The notes under the pieces are model-generated. The model ran no database searches, was not told where the DNA came from, and was given only the letters and a program-made list of their open reading frames with translations. A DNA stretch of 64,000 nucleotides from Limobrevibacterium gyesilva (GTDB taxonomy: Bacteria; Pseudomonadota; Alphaproteobacteria; Acetobacterales; Acetobacteraceae). The position numbers were made by a program, and so were the translations under genes. Below are positions 8,642 through 19,285 of this stretch, in pieces. Location: NCBI RefSeq assembly GCF_025989185.1, contig NZ_JAPDNT010000006.1, positions 62,001 to 126,000 on the forward strand, written 5' to 3'. Positions within the stretch are counted from its first letter, which is position 1. Each line of letters begins with the position of its first letter.

Positions 8642-9385
8642 TCAGCGCACGAGGACGTCCTCGTCGCAGACGAGACAGGCGTGATGATGGCGCCGCAGCG
8701 CCGAGGCAGGACAATCCTCGGAAACGGGTCCGTTCAGCGCCGCCTCGACCGCCCGCTTCTTGTCGCGGCCTGTGGCGACCAGAACGATTTCCCGTGCGTC
8801 CAGGATCGTCGCGATCCCCATGGTAATGGCGTGGCTCGGCACAGCCCGGCCTTCTCCGAACGAAAAGGAATTGGCGGCGCGCGTTTCCGGCGCCAGGGTG
8901 ACGCGGCACGTGCGCGACCGAAGCGGTGATCCGGGTTCATTGAAACCGATATGGCCGTTGATCCCGATGCCGAGCACTTGCAGGTCGATGCCGCCGGCGG
9001 CCGCGATCAGGCGCTCGTAACGCAACGATTCGCCGTCCGCGTCCGCCGCCATGCCGTCCGGCACATGGGCGTGGTCGGCGCGCAGGTCCACGTGGTCGAA
9101 GAAACTCGCCCGCATATAGGTATGGAAGCTCGCCGGGTCGTGGGCGGCAAGACCGCAATATTCGTCGAGATTGAAGGTCGTGCATCCGCGGAAAGAGACC
9201 GTGCCGGCGCGATACGCCGCGACCAGACGCTGGTAGATCGGCACCATCGTCCTGCCGGTTGCGAGCCCGAGCGTCAGGCGCGGCTGCGCGCGAACGCGTG
9301 CGAGGATGATGTCCGACACGCGCTCGGCCACCGCGGCGGCATCGGCGACGATCTCCGTCGCGATCTGCTGGTCGATCTCGCTCAT
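8642..9385 (-). CDS. nagB: glucosamine-6-phosphate deaminase family protein
   Basis: A 247-residue cytosolic enzyme expected to convert glucosamine 6-phosphate to fructose 6-phosphate and ammonia. Visible motifs: LGLATGRT (phosphate loop near residue 40), TTFNLDEYCGL (catalytic aspartate region near 69), and LGIGINGHIGFNEPG near 137 (sugar-binding loop with the catalytic histidine). Length is near that of short NagB proteins. Its ATG overlaps the stop of the upstream ROK gene (ATGA). It is the last gene of a leftward operon of a sugar ABC transporter, pointing to an amino-sugar or amino-sugar conjugate as the transported nutrient. Confidence 0.85.
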   Translation of the reverse strand: MSEIDQQIATEIVADAAAVAERVSDIILARVRAQPRLTLGLATGRTMVPIYQRLVAAYRAGTVSFRGCTTFNLDEYCGLAAHDPASFHTYMRASFFDHVDLRADHAHVPDGMAADADGESLRYERLIAAAGGIDLQVLGIGINGHIGFNEPGSPLRSRTCRVTLAPETRAANSFSFGEGRAVPSHAITMGIATILDAREIVLVATGRDKKRAVEAALNGPVSEDCPASALRRHHHACLVCDEDVLVR

Positions 9386-10587
9386 CTCGCGGCGCCATCC
9401 GCCGACATGGTCCGCGACTCGCCCGACGAAGAAAGACGCAGCCAGGGGATGGCGAACACGGAACGATAGAAGCTGTCGAGCGCGCTGCCGATCGCGCCCG
9501 TCAAGGTCGCGCGGCTCCCGAGAACGCTGATCTCGACCCGCACCGGCCGGCTCATGCAGGCCGCCAGGTGCCGCTCGACCATGGCCGACAATTCCGGCCG
9601 CGAGCCGATACTGCCGCCGAGCACGACCCGCTCCGGATCCAGGACGCTGTGAACCGCCAGGATCGCGGTGGCGAGAATGCGCGCGACATCGTCCAGCGCG
9701 ACACAGGCGGCCTGATCGGTGCCGATCACGTCGAAGATTTGACGGACGGTCTTTCCCGGCGCGCCGCCGAGCGCCTCATAGCGCGCGACGATCGCGCGGC
9801 TGCCGATCGCCGTCTCCAGCGTCCCGAGCCGCAGGTTGCGGCGGTCGAACGGGTCGGCGCCGAGCGGCAGATAGGCGATCTCGCCGGCAGCGCCCCGCGC
9901 ACCGTGCAGCAGCTCGCCATCGGCGACGATCCCCATGCCGATTCCGGTGCCGACGGCGATGAAGGCAAAGTTCGCGGCACCGCCTCGTGCGCCGCGCCAC
10001 GCTTCGCCGACGGCAGCGAGGTTGACGTCGTTCTCGATGGCGACGGCGAAGCCGAGGCGGCCCTTCAAGGCCGCGCCGACGTCGATCTCGTCGAGGCCGG
10101 GAATGTTGGGCGCTATGGCTATTCCGCCGGATCGCGGATCGACCACGCCCGGACTGCCCATCGCCCCGATACGGATGCGGCCGTCCGGAACGTCGCCGCG
10201 CCGTGCCAGGACGTCGGCAAGCCGGCCAATCTGCTCGACCACATGCTGGCCGCCGCGCTGATCGGTCGGCTCGACGCCTTCCGCAACGACACGCCCGCGC
10301 AGGTCCGCCACGGCCGCATGCAGCTTCGTGCCTCCAAGATCGAGGCCGAGAACAAAGGCAGCATCGGCGCGCAGGTCGAAGACGGCCGCGCCACCGCTTT
10401 CGCGCGCGCCACGCGTCGCCAGCCACCCATCACGCTCGAGCAAACGAACGGTGTCCGACGCGGATCGTGCCGGCAGGCCGATGCGGCGCGACATCTCGTC
10501 GATCGTCAGCGGACCGGCAGCGAGCACTGCCCGGACGACGGCGCCCGTGGCATCGAATGGTGCGACGCTTTGCGCAGCGGTGGGCAT
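9382..10587 (-). CDS. ROK family protein with N-terminal winged helix (kinase or repressor)
   Basis: About 401 residues. An N-terminal helix-turn-helix (ILTIDEMSRRIGLPARSASDTV-like segment) is followed by an actin-fold ROK domain. The ROK part keeps the phosphate loop GLDLGGTK, the sugar and catalytic segment IENDVNLAAVGE, and GTGIGMGIV, so kinase activity is possible. The usual ROK zinc motif CxCGxxGCxE is absent. A TTG at 10602 gives a slightly longer protein overlapping the ATPase gene; the ATG at 10587 is preferred. It sits between the transporter ATPase and nagB, which fits a sugar kinase or an operon-specific regulator. Confidence 0.75.
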   Translation of the reverse strand: MPTAAQSVAPFDATGAVVRAVLAAGPLTIDEMSRRIGLPARSASDTVRLLERDGWLATRGARESGGAAVFDLRADAAFVLGLDLGGTKLHAAVADLRGRVVAEGVEPTDQRGGQHVVEQIGRLADVLARRGDVPDGRIRIGAMGSPGVVDPRSGGIAIAPNIPGLDEIDVGAALKGRLGFAVAIENDVNLAAVGEAWRGARGGAANFAFIAVGTGIGMGIVADGELLHGARGAAGEIAYLPLGADPFDRRNLRLGTLETAIGSRAIVARYEALGGAPGKTVRQIFDVIGTDQAACVALDDVARILATAILAVHSVLDPERVVLGGSIGSRPELSAMVERHLAACMSRPVRVEISVLGSRATLTGAIGSALDSFYRSVFAIPWLRLSSSGESRTMSADGAAR

Positions 10588-10594
10588 CGTGAGA

Positions 10595-11728
<1,134 letters not shown>

Positions 11729-11730
11729 GA

Positions 11731-13275
11731 TCAGGCGCCCTTTCCTGACCCGCCGGCATGGACGATGGCGGCGATGGCCGCGCCATGGCGCTTGCGCGCG
11801 GCAACATCCCGTTCCCGGTGGGCAGCGAGGGCGGCGCGCGCCGCCCTCGCCTGCGCGCAATAGAGCGCCAGGCTCTCCGTCATCGCCTCGCGCGCCGGTC
11901 CGCCGGGGCGGTTGCGCACGGCGACGAAATGGTCGGGCGTCGTCACGCGCCGGAAGGTCGGCTCGTCGAGGCCGGGCCGTCGCCCGAAGCGCGCGGCGAA
12001 CAGGTCGGCGAAAACTCCATAGGGAACCGTCGAGAGCGTCTGGCCGGTCGCCTGCATGGCACGGGCGAGCGCTGCCGCGACGTGATGCGCGCCGGAGAAC
12101 GCCACCCCCTCCTCGCGCACCAGCGTGTCGGCGAGCTCGGTGATCGTGGCGTAGGACGCATCGATATTGGCCCGCGCGCGCGTCTCGTTCACTTCGGCCG
12201 AGGCGATGACGGCGGCCAGCAGCGACAGCAGGCGGTCGGCGGTGGCGAACGCGGCATAGCCCTGCCCGTGAACCTCGTGCTCGTTGTCGTTCATGTCGGT
12301 AAACGGCGTGTTATGCAGCGCCAGCATCACCGCGTCGCACTGCCCGGCACAGAGCGAAGCCATGAGGCGCATATGCTCGATCGGCACGGGGTTGCGCTTC
12401 TGCGGCATGATCGAACTGATCTGCACGAAACCGTCCGACAGCCGCAGCTGGCCGACCTCGAAGGCCGCCCAGAATCCCATATCCTGGGCGAAGCGGCCGA
12501 CATTCAGCGCATTCAGCTTCAGCGCCGCATAGGTTCCGGCGGTGTAGTCGCTCGAGGCGATGCAGCCATAGGAGTTGCGCAGGATGGCGGAGAACCCGAG
12601 GAGATCGGCCATGCGCTCGCGGTTCAGCGCGAAGCCGGTCGTCGTGATGGCGGCCGCGCCCATGGTGCAGCGGTCGACGACGTCGCGCGCCTGCATCAGG
12701 CGGTCGAAGTCCCGCAGCAATGCCTCGGTCATGGCGCTGAGGTAATGGCCGAACGTCGTCGGCTGCGCGGGTTGCCCATGGGTATAGGCAAGCACGATCG
12801 TGCCGATATCCGCCGTCGCGCGCCGGATCAGCACTTCGACCACGTCGAGCAGCGTCGAGGCGAGCGCGTCCAGCCGCTCGCGCAAGGCCATCTTGAACAG
12901 GGTGTGGTCGATGTCGTTGCGCGACCGGCCGGTATGCAGCCGCCCTGCGATGTCGGGATCGACGTGCCGCGCAAGCCGCGACTCGATGAAGAAGAACAGG
13001 TCCTCATGCTCGCCGGTGAACGCCGCCGGCTCCGTCGCGTCGGCGCGCTCGCGCTCCACCGCATCGAGGGCGCCGAGGATGGCGGCCGCATCGGCGCGTG
13101 ACATCAGACCCTCCTCGGCCAGCATGACCGCATGGGCGCGGTGCAGGCGCATGAGGTGGCCGAGGTGATGGGCCTGCGTATGCGCGAAGGCGGGCGCCAG
13201 CACCGTGCGGGCATAGACCGGCGCCGGGAAGCGGTCGTCGCTGCCGGAGGGAGCGGCTGCGTGTTGCGGGCTCAT
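11731..13275 (-). CDS. argininosuccinate lyase-like enzyme of the fumarase/aspartase superfamily
   Basis: A 514-residue lyase. The superfamily signature [15 protein letters not shown] is present near residue 290, [15 protein letters not shown] near 108 and [11 protein letters not shown] near 165. These are the three conserved regions that form the shared active site. Enzymes of this superfamily release fumarate from an N- or O-succinyl adduct. This one differs from housekeeping ArgH in its long N-terminal and C-terminal parts and in its position inside a sugar ABC operon, 5 bases after the permease gene. It therefore probably degrades an imported compound rather than making arginine; the substrate is unknown. 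Start MSPQHAA follows an AAGGG site. Confidence 0.8.
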   Translation of the reverse strand: MSPQHAAAPSGSDDRFPAPVYARTVLAPAFAHTQAHHLGHLMRLHRAHAVMLAEEGLMSRADAAAILGALDAVERERADATEPAAFTGEHEDLFFFIESRLARHVDPDIAGRLHTGRSRNDIDHTLFKMALRERLDALASTLLDVVEVLIRRATADIGTIVLAYTHGQPAQPTTFGHYLSAMTEALLRDFDRLMQARDVVDRCTMGAAAITTTGFALNRERMADLLGFSAILRNSYGCIASSDYTAGTYAALKLNALNVGRFAQDMGFWAAFEVGQLRLSDGFVQISSIMPQKRNPVPIEHMRLMASLCAGQCDAVMLALHNTPFTDMNDNEHEVHGQGYAAFATADRLLSLLAAVIASAEVNETRARANIDASYATITELADTLVREEGVAFSGAHHVAAALARAMQATGQTLSTVPYGVFADLFAARFGRRPGLDEPTFRRVTTPDHFVAVRNRPGGPAREAMTESLALYCAQARAARAALAAHRERDVAARKRHGAAIAAIVHAGGSGKGA

Positions 13276-13280
13276 GCGCG

Positions 13281-14156
13281 TCAACCCTTGATGCCCGCGA
13301 GCACGACGCCGCGGATGATGTAGCGCTGGAAGACGAGGAAGACGACCAGCGTCGGCAGCGTCGCGATCGTCGCACCCGCCATGATCAGTTCCCAATCGGT
13401 CAGGTACTCGCCCGAGAAGGAGGCGAGCCCGACCGGCATCGTATAGAGGCCGCGATCGTTGGTGGCGATCAGCGGCCACAGGAAGGCCGTCCAGTTGCCG
13501 AGGAACGTGAAGATGGTGAGCGCCGAAAGCGCCGGCGCCACCAGCGGCATGGCGACGACCCACCAGATACGGAACTCACCGAGCCCGTCGACGCGCGCCG
13601 CGTGGATGTAGTCGTCGGGGATGCCGGAAAAGAACTGCCGCATCAGGAACACGCCGAAGCCGGTCATCAGGCCGGGGAACATGATGCCCCAATAGCTGTT
13701 CAGCCAGCCGAAGTTCTTGGCCATGATGTACCAGGGGACGACCAGCATTTCGGTGGGGATCATCAGCGTCGTCAGGATGGCGATGAAGACGATCTCGCGC
13801 CCCCGGAACTTGAACTTCGCCAGCGTGTAGCCGATCAGGCTGTCGAAGAAGAGGACGGAGATCGTGACGAACGTGCTCGTCACCAGCGAGTTCACGAACC
13901 ACAGCCCGAACCGCGTGTTCTTGAAGATATAGATGTAGTTCTCGAAGGTCGGCTCCTTCGGAATGATGTTGAGGTCGTAGACCTCATGCGGAAACTTCAG
14001 GGAGGTCGCGACCATGTAGACGAGCGGCACCATCATCGCGATCCCGCCCATCATCAGCAGGGTCCAGGCAACGACGAGGCCGGGCCTCGTCCGCACGCCC
14101 GACGCCGCGACGAATGGGTCGCGCGGCGCGGACGGGGCATTCAAGGGCGTGCTCAT
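13281..14156 (-). CDS. sugar ABC transporter permease (MalG type)
   Basis: A 291-residue inner-membrane permease with six predicted transmembrane segments. The cytoplasmic EAA-type loop is HAARVDGLGEFRIWWVVAMPLVAPA near residue 190, which docks on the ATPase. The N terminus carries a proline-rich cytoplasmic tail and the C terminus ends RGVVLAGIKG, as usual for MalG-like subunits. Its ATG overlaps the stop of the MalF-type gene by four bases, so the two are translationally coupled. Confidence 0.9.
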   Translation of the reverse strand: MSTPLNAPSAPRDPFVAASGVRTRPGLVVAWTLLMMGGIAMMVPLVYMVATSLKFPHEVYDLNIIPKEPTFENYIYIFKNTRFGLWFVNSLVTSTFVTISVLFFDSLIGYTLAKFKFRGREIVFIAILTTLMIPTEMLVVPWYIMAKNFGWLNSYWGIMFPGLMTGFGVFLMRQFFSGIPDDYIHAARVDGLGEFRIWWVVAMPLVAPALSALTIFTFLGNWTAFLWPLIATNDRGLYTMPVGLASFSGEYLTDWELIMAGATIATLPTLVVFLVFQRYIIRGVVLAGIKG

Positions 14157-15049
14157 GCCCGCTCTCGCAGCAGCCGAAGCTGGACGAGGCTGACCACCAG
14201 CAAGATCAGGAACAGCACCAGGGTTTGCGCCGCGGCATAGCCCATCTCGAAGGAGCGGAACGCGGTCTGGTAGATGTTCAGGACGAGCGGCCGGGTGGAG
14301 TTCAGCGGGCCGCCGGCGCCATTGTCGGTCATGTTGTAGACCTGGTCGAAGATGCGCAGGAAGCCGATCGAGCTGATCACGACGAGGAAGATCATCGTCG
14401 GCTTCAGCAGCGGCAGCGTGATCTCACGCAGGATCATGCCGCGGCCGGCCCCGTCGATCCGCGCGGCCTCGTAATAGCTCGACGGGATGGCCCGCAGGCC
14501 GGCAAGAAACAGCACCACCTGGAAGCCAAGCCCGGCCCAGATGGCCGGCGCCAGCACGGCCGGAAGCGCCTGTTCGGTCGAGCGCAGGAAGGGCAGCGCG
14601 TCGAGCCCGATCGCATTGAGCATGTTGTTGAACAGGCCGATCGGCGGCGGCTGGTAGAACCAGCGCCAGACCCAGGCCATGGCCACCGTCGTCGTCAGAT
14701 ACGGAATGAAGTAGAGGGCGCGAATCAGCCCGTGCGCAAACCTGACCTGATCGAGGTAGTAGGCCACGACGAACGAGATCACGAGGCTGACCGGCGTGCC
14801 AATGATCAGATAGAGGAACGTGTTCCTGAAGGACAGCCAGAACACCGGATCGTCGATCATCCTGCGGAAATTGGCGAAACCCACGAATTTCGGCGGCGAC
14901 AGCAGGTTCCATTCAGTGAACGCGATGCCAAAGGAATCGAGCGCCGGGTAGAAGCGGATGACCGTGAAGAAGACGATCGGCACGGCCAGGAACAGCCAGG
15001 CCTGCGCGGCCTGCTTCGTCTCCACCTTCCAGTCGCCGTAGCGCTTCAT
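14153..15049 (-). CDS. sugar ABC transporter permease (MalF/UgpA type)
   Basis: A 298-residue permease, first gene of the leftward operon. It has six predicted membrane segments and the EAA loop YEAARIDGAGRGMILREITLPLLKPT near residue 195. ATG 15049 (MKRYGDWKVETKQAAQ) is preferred; an earlier in-frame GTG at 15073 exists. A perfect palindrome at 15090-15116 lies 40 bases upstream of the start and is a plausible operator for the divergent ROK regulator. Confidence 0.9.
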   Translation of the reverse strand: MKRYGDWKVETKQAAQAWLFLAVPIVFFTVIRFYPALDSFGIAFTEWNLLSPPKFVGFANFRRMIDDPVFWLSFRNTFLYLIIGTPVSLVISFVVAYYLDQVRFAHGLIRALYFIPYLTTTVAMAWVWRWFYQPPPIGLFNNMLNAIGLDALPFLRSTEQALPAVLAPAIWAGLGFQVVLFLAGLRAIPSSYYEAARIDGAGRGMILREITLPLLKPTMIFLVVISSIGFLRIFDQVYNMTDNGAGGPLNSTRPLVLNIYQTAFRSFEMGYAAAQTLVLFLILLVVSLVQLRLLRERA

Positions 15050-15089
15050 TCGCAATCCCGCTTCGGCAACCACCCCACGGGCGGCGACC

Positions 15090-15116
15090 CCTTAAATCAC
15101 AGACGTTGATTTAAGG
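15090..15116. promoter_or_regulatory. palindromic operator between divergent permease operon and ROK regulator
   Basis: Perfect inverted repeat CCTTAAATCA / TGATTTAAGG with a 7-base spacer, AT-rich in otherwise GC-rich DNA. It lies in the only gap between two divergent transcription units. ROK repressors (NagC, Mlc, XylR) bind AT-rich operators of this general kind. Assignment to the adjacent ROK protein is inference. Confidence 0.65.
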
Positions 15117-15196
15117 CGCAGATCACGCCATGGTGCAAGGGCCGCGTCCGGAAATTCGTGCCCGGGCGCCGCAACGGGGGAGAAGGTCTGGGATGG

Positions 15197-16414
15197 ATGA
15201 GCGTTTCCGGCCTCGCGCCCTTTGACCGTCGCGGCCACCATCGCCGCGTCGTGCTCGACGCCCTGCGCCGGGGCGGCCCCGCGTCTCGCGCCGAGATCGC
15301 GGCCGCGACCGGCCTTTCGGCGCAAACGGTGTCGCTCGTCGCCGACGAGCTGTGCCGGGACGGCCTCGTCAAGAACATCGGCCGCCGCGCCACCGCGCGG
15401 GGGCAGCCGCCGATCGATCTGATGCTCGACGTCGACGGCGGCTATTCGATCGGCCTGCAGATCGAGCCTGGTGGGCTCACCGGCGTTCTGGCGGATCTCG
15501 GCGCGCATGTGCGCGCCGAGATCGTCCGGCCCTGCAAGACGGCAACGCCGGAAGGCACCCTTCCCGACATCGCCACGCTGGTGGACGATCTGCTCGTGAA
15601 GGCCGGGGTCGACCGGTCCCGGCTCTGGGGCGCCGGCATCGTCCTGCCGGGCCCGTTCGGCGCTGTCGAAGAAGCGGAGCCCGACTCGCTGTCGATGGCG
15701 GCCTGGTCGCGCGAGGCCTTCGACGCCGCTTTCTCGGCAGCCCTGAAGATGCCGGTCCTCGTCGACAACGACGCCACCGCCGCGGCAATCGGCGAGCATC
15801 TGCTCGGCGTCGCGCGCGATCTGCGAACCTTTGTCTATCTGTACCTGTCGGAGGGCATCGGCGGCGGCATCTTCGTCGACGGCCGGCCGCTCGCCGGCGC
15901 CTGGGGCAATGCCGGCGAAATCGGCCGCATGGTCATCAGCGAGGACCGCCGTGGGTGTCCGGTCACGCTCGAAGCCACCGCGTCGCTGTCGGCGCTGCGG
16001 TCGGCATCGGGGGCCTCCGACCATGTCACGGCCGACGAGCTGTTCGCAGGAGACCCACGCGTCGTCGCCGCATGGTTCGACGCGGCCGCGCGCGTGCTCC
16101 GCATCGCCATCGCCAACCTGGAGAACATCTTTGATCCCGAGACGGTCGTGCTCGGTGGACAACTGCCGGAGACGGCGCTGAAGGACCTCGCCTCCCGTCT
16201 CGAACCGCTGCCGCCGACGGTGAGCGCCCGCGCCGGGCGCTGCCGGCCCCGGCTGATGCTGGGCCGGGTCGGGCGGGCGTCACCGGCCCTCGGCGGCGCG
16301 ACCCTGCCGCTGTTCAGCGGCCTGACCCTGCAGCCACGGGTCGTGAAGGTCCGGCAGCGCCCCGCCGCCAGGCCGCGCGTCCCGGCGGACACCGGCCCGG
16401 GCAAGCGGCGATGA
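15197..16414 (+). CDS. ROK family transcriptional regulator
   Basis: About 405 residues. An N-terminal winged helix (RRVVLDALRRGGPASRAEIA with recognition segment LSAQTVSLVADEL) is followed by a ROK domain. The phosphate loop is degenerate (SIGLQIEPGGLTG instead of DxGGT), so catalysis is unlikely and a sensor-repressor role is preferred. DNDATAAAIGEHLLG and GIGGGIFVDG keep the sugar-binding fold. The ATG at 15197 is preferred; an in-frame ATG at 15158 would add 13 residues. It is divergent from the permease operon, with a palindrome in the gap, as expected for its local regulator. Confidence 0.82.
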   Translation: MSVSGLAPFDRRGHHRRVVLDALRRGGPASRAEIAAATGLSAQTVSLVADELCRDGLVKNIGRRATARGQPPIDLMLDVDGGYSIGLQIEPGGLTGVLADLGAHVRAEIVRPCKTATPEGTLPDIATLVDDLLVKAGVDRSRLWGAGIVLPGPFGAVEEAEPDSLSMAAWSREAFDAAFSAALKMPVLVDNDATAAAIGEHLLGVARDLRTFVYLYLSEGIGGGIFVDGRPLAGAWGNAGEIGRMVISEDRRGCPVTLEATASLSALRSASGASDHVTADELFAGDPRVVAAWFDAAARVLRIAIANLENIFDPETVVLGGQLPETALKDLASRLEPLPPTVSARAGRCRPRLMLGRVGRASPALGGATLPLFSGLTLQPRVVKVRQRPAARPRVPADTGPGKRR

Positions 16415-16434
16415 TGCGCCGCGCCCCCCTGGGC

Positions 16435-17310
16435 TCACCCGGCCGGCGCGGACCCGCGCAGCGGCGCGAAAGTGAGGCCCCCACCCGTTGCCCGCATAAT
16501 CGTTCCGAAGACGCGATCATGGGGGAAGTGGCCGGCGGCGACGATCGCGCCCGCCTCCGCCGCCCAGCCAGCCAGCCGCGTCCGGCTCTCGATCGCGCGG
16601 GGCTGGTCGCGATCGGCGCGATGGCACCACGCCGGCACGGCGATCTGCGCCGGGCTGTGCCAGAGATCGCCGGCGATCAAAACCGGCCGGCCGCGCCCCT
16701 CGACCAGCACGGCGTGATGCCCCTTGGTGTGGCCCGGTGCCGCGACGAAGCTGAGGCCCGGTGCGAGCAACGCTTCGCCGGACTCGGCGGTCTCAAGCCG
16801 GCCGCTCACCACCAGCGGCGCAATGCAACGCTCATAGGCCGCGACATGGTGCGGCAAGGCGGCCTGCCGGCCCTCGCTTTGCCAATGCGCGAGCTCGGCC
16901 GCCGGGGCCAGATAACGCGCCTTCGGGAACGTCGGGCGGCCGTCGCCGCCGCACGCCCAGCCGACATGGTCGAGATGGAAATGCGTGAACAGCACCGTGT
17001 CGACGGCGGCGGGATCGAGGCCCGCATCTTCCATCTCCGCAAGCAGCCTGCCGGCAAGGCCAGGAAAATAGGCATGCGGCCCCGGTCCGACGCCGGTGTC
17101 GACCAGCGTGATCCGGACGCCGTCGACCAGCGCGAACACGCCGAACCGGGTGTGGAACTTGCCGTCGGGCAACCAGGCGTCGGCAACATCCCGGTGCGCG
17201 TCGATCGCGGCGGTCGGGAACGAATAGGCCCAATCGGCGGGCGGCGGCTCGGCATCGCAGAGCGCGAAAAGCGTTGCGCCCGTGAGCGCCATCCGTCGTG
17301 GCCCGTCCAT
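16435..17310 (-). CDS. MBL-fold metallo-hydrolase
   Basis: About 291 residues with the metallo-beta-lactamase signature THFHLDHVG near residue 110 (HxHxDH), a later PGHTKGHHAVL histidine and an AGDLWH aspartate, so the two-metal site looks complete. Such enzymes hydrolyse esters, lactones or thioesters; the length and motif spacing resemble quorum-quenching lactonases and related hydrolases, but specificity cannot be read. A GTG at 17331 or ATG at 17292 are alternative starts. It lies between the ROK regulator and the binding protein of the sugar locus, so it may open or deacylate the imported ligand. Confidence 0.82.
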   Translation of the reverse strand: MDGPRRMALTGATLFALCDAEPPPADWAYSFPTAAIDAHRDVADAWLPDGKFHTRFGVFALVDGVRITLVDTGVGPGPHAYFPGLAGRLLAEMEDAGLDPAAVDTVLFTHFHLDHVGWACGGDGRPTFPKARYLAPAAELAHWQSEGRQAALPHHVAAYERCIAPLVVSGRLETAESGEALLAPGLSFVAAPGHTKGHHAVLVEGRGRPVLIAGDLWHSPAQIAVPAWCHRADRDQPRAIESRTRLAGWAAEAGAIVAAGHFPHDRVFGTIMRATGGGLTFAPLRGSAPAG

Positions 17311-17386
17311 CCCCTGCCCCAACCCCGTCACGCCGCAGAATCGCAGTGCGCGGCCGCCTTATAGCTCAATCAAGGGAGAACGATCG

Positions 17387-18676
17387 ATGACTGAGGACAA
17401 CAACTTCCGGCTCAGCCGGCGCGGCTTCGCCAAGGGCACGCTCGCGACCGGCTTCACCCTCGCCGCGCCCGCCGTCCTGCGCGCGCAGAACGTGATCGAG
17501 ATCGAATACTGGCAGTATTTCTTCAAGGAGCGCGTCGAGGCGATCGACGCGCTCATCGCCAAATTCGAGGCGGCCAATCCAGGCATCAAGGTCAAGCACA
17601 CCCACTTCCCCTATGCGCAATACCGCACCAAGGTCGCGGCGGCGGTTCCGGCCGGCGAGGGCCCTGCCATCCTCCAGCTGTTTTTCGGCTGGATGCGCGA
17701 ATATGCGAAAGCCAAGCTGATCCAGCCGCTGCCGTCGGAGCTGTTCAAGACGGCCGAGATCGACGACGCCTTCTTCGACTTCGTCAAGCTGATGAAGACG
17801 GACGGCACCTATTGGGCGATCCCGACCGCGGTGCGCAGCCTCGGCCTGTTCTACAACAAGAAACTCCTCGCCGATGCCGGCGTCCCGGGCGGCAAGCCGC
17901 CGGCGACTCTCGACGAGATGCTGAAGGACGCACTTGCCGTCACGCAGCGCGATTCCCGCGGCAACATCACCACGGCCGGCGCGACCATCGGCCTTCCCTC
18001 GCAGGACCACCATTGGTGGCGCGAGGTGCTGGTGCGGCAATTCGGCGGCCGGCCCTACAGCGATGACTTCAGGACGGTCATGTACGGAAGCGACGCCGGG
18101 GGCGCCGCCTTCGCCTGGTACACCGATCTGCAGCGCAAGCATAAGGTTGCGGCCGCGGGCTTCCTCTCCGAGAGCCAGGCGGCGTTCAAGGCCGGCAAGG
18201 CCGGCGTCCATGTCGACGGCTCGTTCCGGCTCGGCACCTTCAAGAGCGCGCGCGGGCTGGATTGGGGCGTCGCCGAGTTGCCGCAGCACAACGGCGTCAA
18301 GAGCAACTATGCGTCCTACTGGGTGAACGGCCTGTCCTCGACCGTCGCGGGCGCCAAGCGTGATGCCGCCGCGAAGTTCCTCGCCTTCATCACCACGAAC
18401 GAGGCCATGCAGCTCTGGTTCGACACGACGGGCGAGCTTCCCGCCCGCAAGTCGGTCGCGCTGAGCGACAAGAACCTCGCCGATCCGCTCGCCGGGCCGA
18501 TGCTGGCGGGCCTGCGCTACGCGCACGCGACCGACTTCGTCAACGAGGACGCGCAGGGCCAGATCTTCGCCGACATGCTCGATCGGGTGCTGATCCAGAA
18601 CCAGGACCCCACCGCCTCGGTGAAGCAGGCGGCCGCGGCCGAGCAGCAGTTGATCGACAACTACTACAAGACCTGA
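17387..18676 (+). CDS. sugar-type ABC transporter substrate-binding protein (family 1)
   Basis: A 429-residue periplasmic binding protein. It starts with a twin-arginine signal (RLSRRGFAKGTLATGFTLAAPAVLRA) and continues with IEYWQYFFKERVEAIDALIAKFEAANPGIKV, typical of family 1 (maltose/glycerol-phosphate class). The start at 17387 follows an AAGGGAG ribosome site. It is the only family 1 protein near the MalF/MalG/UgpC set, and is therefore its likely partner although transcribed in the opposite direction. A stem-loop follows the stop codon. Confidence 0.88.
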   Translation: MTEDNNFRLSRRGFAKGTLATGFTLAAPAVLRAQNVIEIEYWQYFFKERVEAIDALIAKFEAANPGIKVKHTHFPYAQYRTKVAAAVPAGEGPAILQLFFGWMREYAKAKLIQPLPSELFKTAEIDDAFFDFVKLMKTDGTYWAIPTAVRSLGLFYNKKLLADAGVPGGKPPATLDEMLKDALAVTQRDSRGNITTAGATIGLPSQDHHWWREVLVRQFGGRPYSDDFRTVMYGSDAGGAAFAWYTDLQRKHKVAAAGFLSESQAAFKAGKAGVHVDGSFRLGTFKSARGLDWGVAELPQHNGVKSNYASYWVNGLSSTVAGAKRDAAAKFLAFITTNEAMQLWFDTTGELPARKSVALSDKNLADPLAGPMLAGLRYAHATDFVNEDAQGQIFADMLDRVLIQNQDPTASVKQAAAAEQQLIDNYYKT

Positions 18677-18685
18677 TGGTGCACG

Positions 18686-18709
18686 CCGCCTGGCTCGCGG
18701 GCCAGGCGG
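18686..18709 (+). terminator. stem-loop after the sugar-binding protein gene
   Basis: Stem CCGCCTGG/CCAGGCGG with an 8-base loop, 10 bases past the stop codon. No U tract follows, so terminator function is only likely. Confidence 0.45.
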
Positions 18710-18792
18710 TGAAACCCCAGCCAAGGCGCTCTGCACAAAGAGCGGCCTCGCCTGTCGGGCTTTTCCAGGGAGCCGGGCGCGACGGAACCGCG

Positions 18793-19020
18793 TCAGCTCC
18801 CGCCGTCCCACGGGCAGGCGGTCGGCCTGGCGCGGTCCCGTCGCGCCGGGGGCACTTTGCAATCGTCCACGCGCTGATCGTCCGACGCCTTGTCGCTCAG
18901 CCGCTCCTTGCCCGTCCTGGCGGCCACGAACATCGCCGCCGCGGGCGGGTCATGGGCGGTTGCTACAACCGGGCCAGATGGAGAGCCCGCGATCAGGACT
19001 GCCAGGATGAGATGCTGCAT
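18793..19020 (-). CDS. small exported hypothetical protein
   Basis: A 75-residue frame beginning MQHLILAVLIAGSPSGPVVA, which reads as a short signal peptide. A charged mature part follows (GKERLSDKASDDQRVDDCKVPPARRDR) with two cysteines. I recall similar short tails ending in a VPP-RR segment in alphaproteobacterial hypothetical proteins, but I cannot name a family. A longer in-frame start at 19047 exists. It stands alone between the sugar locus and tRNA-Arg. Confidence 0.5.
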   Translation of the reverse strand: MQHLILAVLIAGSPSGPVVATAHDPPAAAMFVAARTGKERLSDKASDDQRVDDCKVPPARRDRARPTACPWDGGS

Positions 19021-19181
19021 CGGCTGTCCGCCATCAAAACGGGCCATCCTCGCCTGTCCCCGCGCGGGCGTGCACTCCGTTTCTTGCGCTCGAAGTCCCA
19101 GCCCCGCCCGGGGACTCCCCCGCCCACACGGGGATGGCCCAATCTGGAGAATTTTCCTGAGTTTTTCGACAAATTAATTAT

Positions 19182-19258
19182 TGGCGCGCCCTCCTGGACT
19201 CGAACCAGGGACCCACAGCTTAGAAGGCTGTTGCTCTATCCACCTGAGCTAAGGGCGC
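19182..19258 (-). tRNA. tRNA-Arg (TCT anticodon)
   Basis: Complete cloverleaf on the minus strand: acceptor GCGCCCT/AGGGCGC, D arm GCTC/GAGC, anticodon stem ACAGC/GCTGT with loop CTTCTAA, T stem CCTGG/CCAGG with loop TTCGAGT. Discriminator G and encoded CCA. No partial copy was seen nearby. Confidence 0.95.
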
Positions 19259-19285
19259 GCAACGCCGGGCCGCACACAGGACGGA

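Noticed and set aside
11731-13275. Housekeeping argininosuccinate lyase
   Set aside because: The family is right, but position in a sugar ABC operon and the extended ends argue against arginine biosynthesis, so no argH symbol is given.
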